Below, one piece after another: positions 63,847 to 64,000 of a stretch of 64,000 nucleotides of DNA. Location: assembly GCF_004341845.1 (NCBI RefSeq), contig NZ_SLVB01000002.1, forward strand, positions 558,001-622,000, given 5' to 3'. Within the stretch, counting starts at the first letter, position 1, and each line of letters starts with the position of its first letter. The position numbers were made by a program, and so were the translations under genes. Under the pieces are notes generated by a model. It searched no databases, had not been told where the DNA came from, and worked only from the letters and a program-made list of their open reading frames with translations. The stretch is from Novosphingobium sp. PhB165. Its GTDB lineage: Bacteria; Pseudomonadota; Alphaproteobacteria; Sphingomonadales; Sphingomonadaceae.

Positions 63847-64000
63847 GTGCCCATCGCAAGCCATCCGATCCTGTCCGCCAGCCGTCCGGTTCGCCGGGGT
63901 CACGCCTTCGAGCGGTCCATCGGGATCGGCATTCTCATGGCGGTACTGGCAGCAAGCACCGCGCCGGTCATGGCGCAGGAAACCGCGCCGGTCTCCACGG
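63847..64000 (+). CDS. Exported protein, N-terminal 51 residues only (cut by right edge)
   Basis: Starts at GTG 63847 with GAGGAGG five to eleven bases upstream. A basic N-terminus (ASRPVRRGHAFERSIG) precedes the hydrophobic core GIGILMAVLAASTAPVMA, with likely signal-peptidase cleavage before QETAPVST. Only the signal peptide is visible, so the function cannot be assigned. Position next to polysaccharide genes makes an export component such as Wza a reasonable guess, nothing more. Confidence 0.65.
   Translation, partial: MPIASHPILSASRPVRRGHAFERSIGIGILMAVLAASTAPVMAQETAPVST

Overview
The window is GC-rich, densely coding DNA that looks like a chromosomal segment of an alphaproteobacterium, most likely a sphingomonad (Sphingomonas, Novosphingobium or Sphingobium type). 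Support comes from the large TonB-dependent receptor, the Rieske and VanR aromatic catabolism genes, the rhamnose and exopolysaccharide genes, and the paired REP-like repeats with a CCCCGCGAAGGCGGGG core between genes. The taxon is an inference. No rRNA, tRNA, CRISPR array, insertion sequence or prophage was seen.

Layout. 0-8.2 kb: a membrane-fused spermidine-synthase-like protein (cut by the left edge), a small DUF2188-like protein, a leftward signalling operon (small membrane protein, hybrid histidine kinase with two receivers and an HPt domain, receiver-GGDEF protein) and an MFS exporter. 8.5-21.7 kb: an accessory catabolic or uptake cluster with a TonB receptor, an Old Yellow Enzyme/2,4-dienoyl-CoA reductase-like flavoprotein, a luciferase-like monooxygenase, two TauD/TfdA dioxygenases flanking a TetR regulator, two short-chain dehydrogenases, a PiuC-type hydroxylase and a secreted tannase-like esterase with a PKD domain. 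21.9-28.6 kb: a quinone-dependent D-lactate dehydrogenase, then a sulfate uptake operon (cysP-like, cysT, cysW, cysA, a YezD-type small protein, a glutamine amidotransferase). 28.6-31.5 kb: bestrophin, gamma-glutamylcyclotransferase-like and aldehyde dehydrogenase genes joined by 4-bp overlaps. 31.6-34 kb: a vanillate-demethylase-like oxygenase preceded by a promoter with two VanR-type operators and followed by a VanR-like regulator. 34-39.5 kb: PhzF-like protein, secreted CHAP protein and a complete rfbCBDA dTDP-L-rhamnose operon.

39.9-57.6 kb holds the most unusual content. Two LuxR-type regulators sit next to a compact leftward NRPS-PKS gene set: NRPS [formyltransferase - partial condensation - adenylation with an inserted luciferase-like monooxygenase - carrier], PKS [KS-AT-KR-DH-carrier-TE], a family 2 glycosyltransferase and a 4'-phosphopantetheinyl transferase. 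These four genes are fused by overlaps or a 3-nt gap, so the set contains its own initiation, extension, release, possible glycosylation and carrier activation. The adenylation pocket reads close to the glycine code. Two more glycosyltransferases and a 2OG-Fe(II) oxygenase lie upstream on the same strand.

57.7-64 kb: a polysaccharide locus with a Wzx-type flippase, Wzy/ligase-like polymerase, glycoside-hydrolase-like membrane protein, WecG/TagA/CpsF transferase and the start of an exported protein cut by the right edge. The nearby rhamnose genes could feed this locus, the NRPS-PKS glycosyltransferase, or both.
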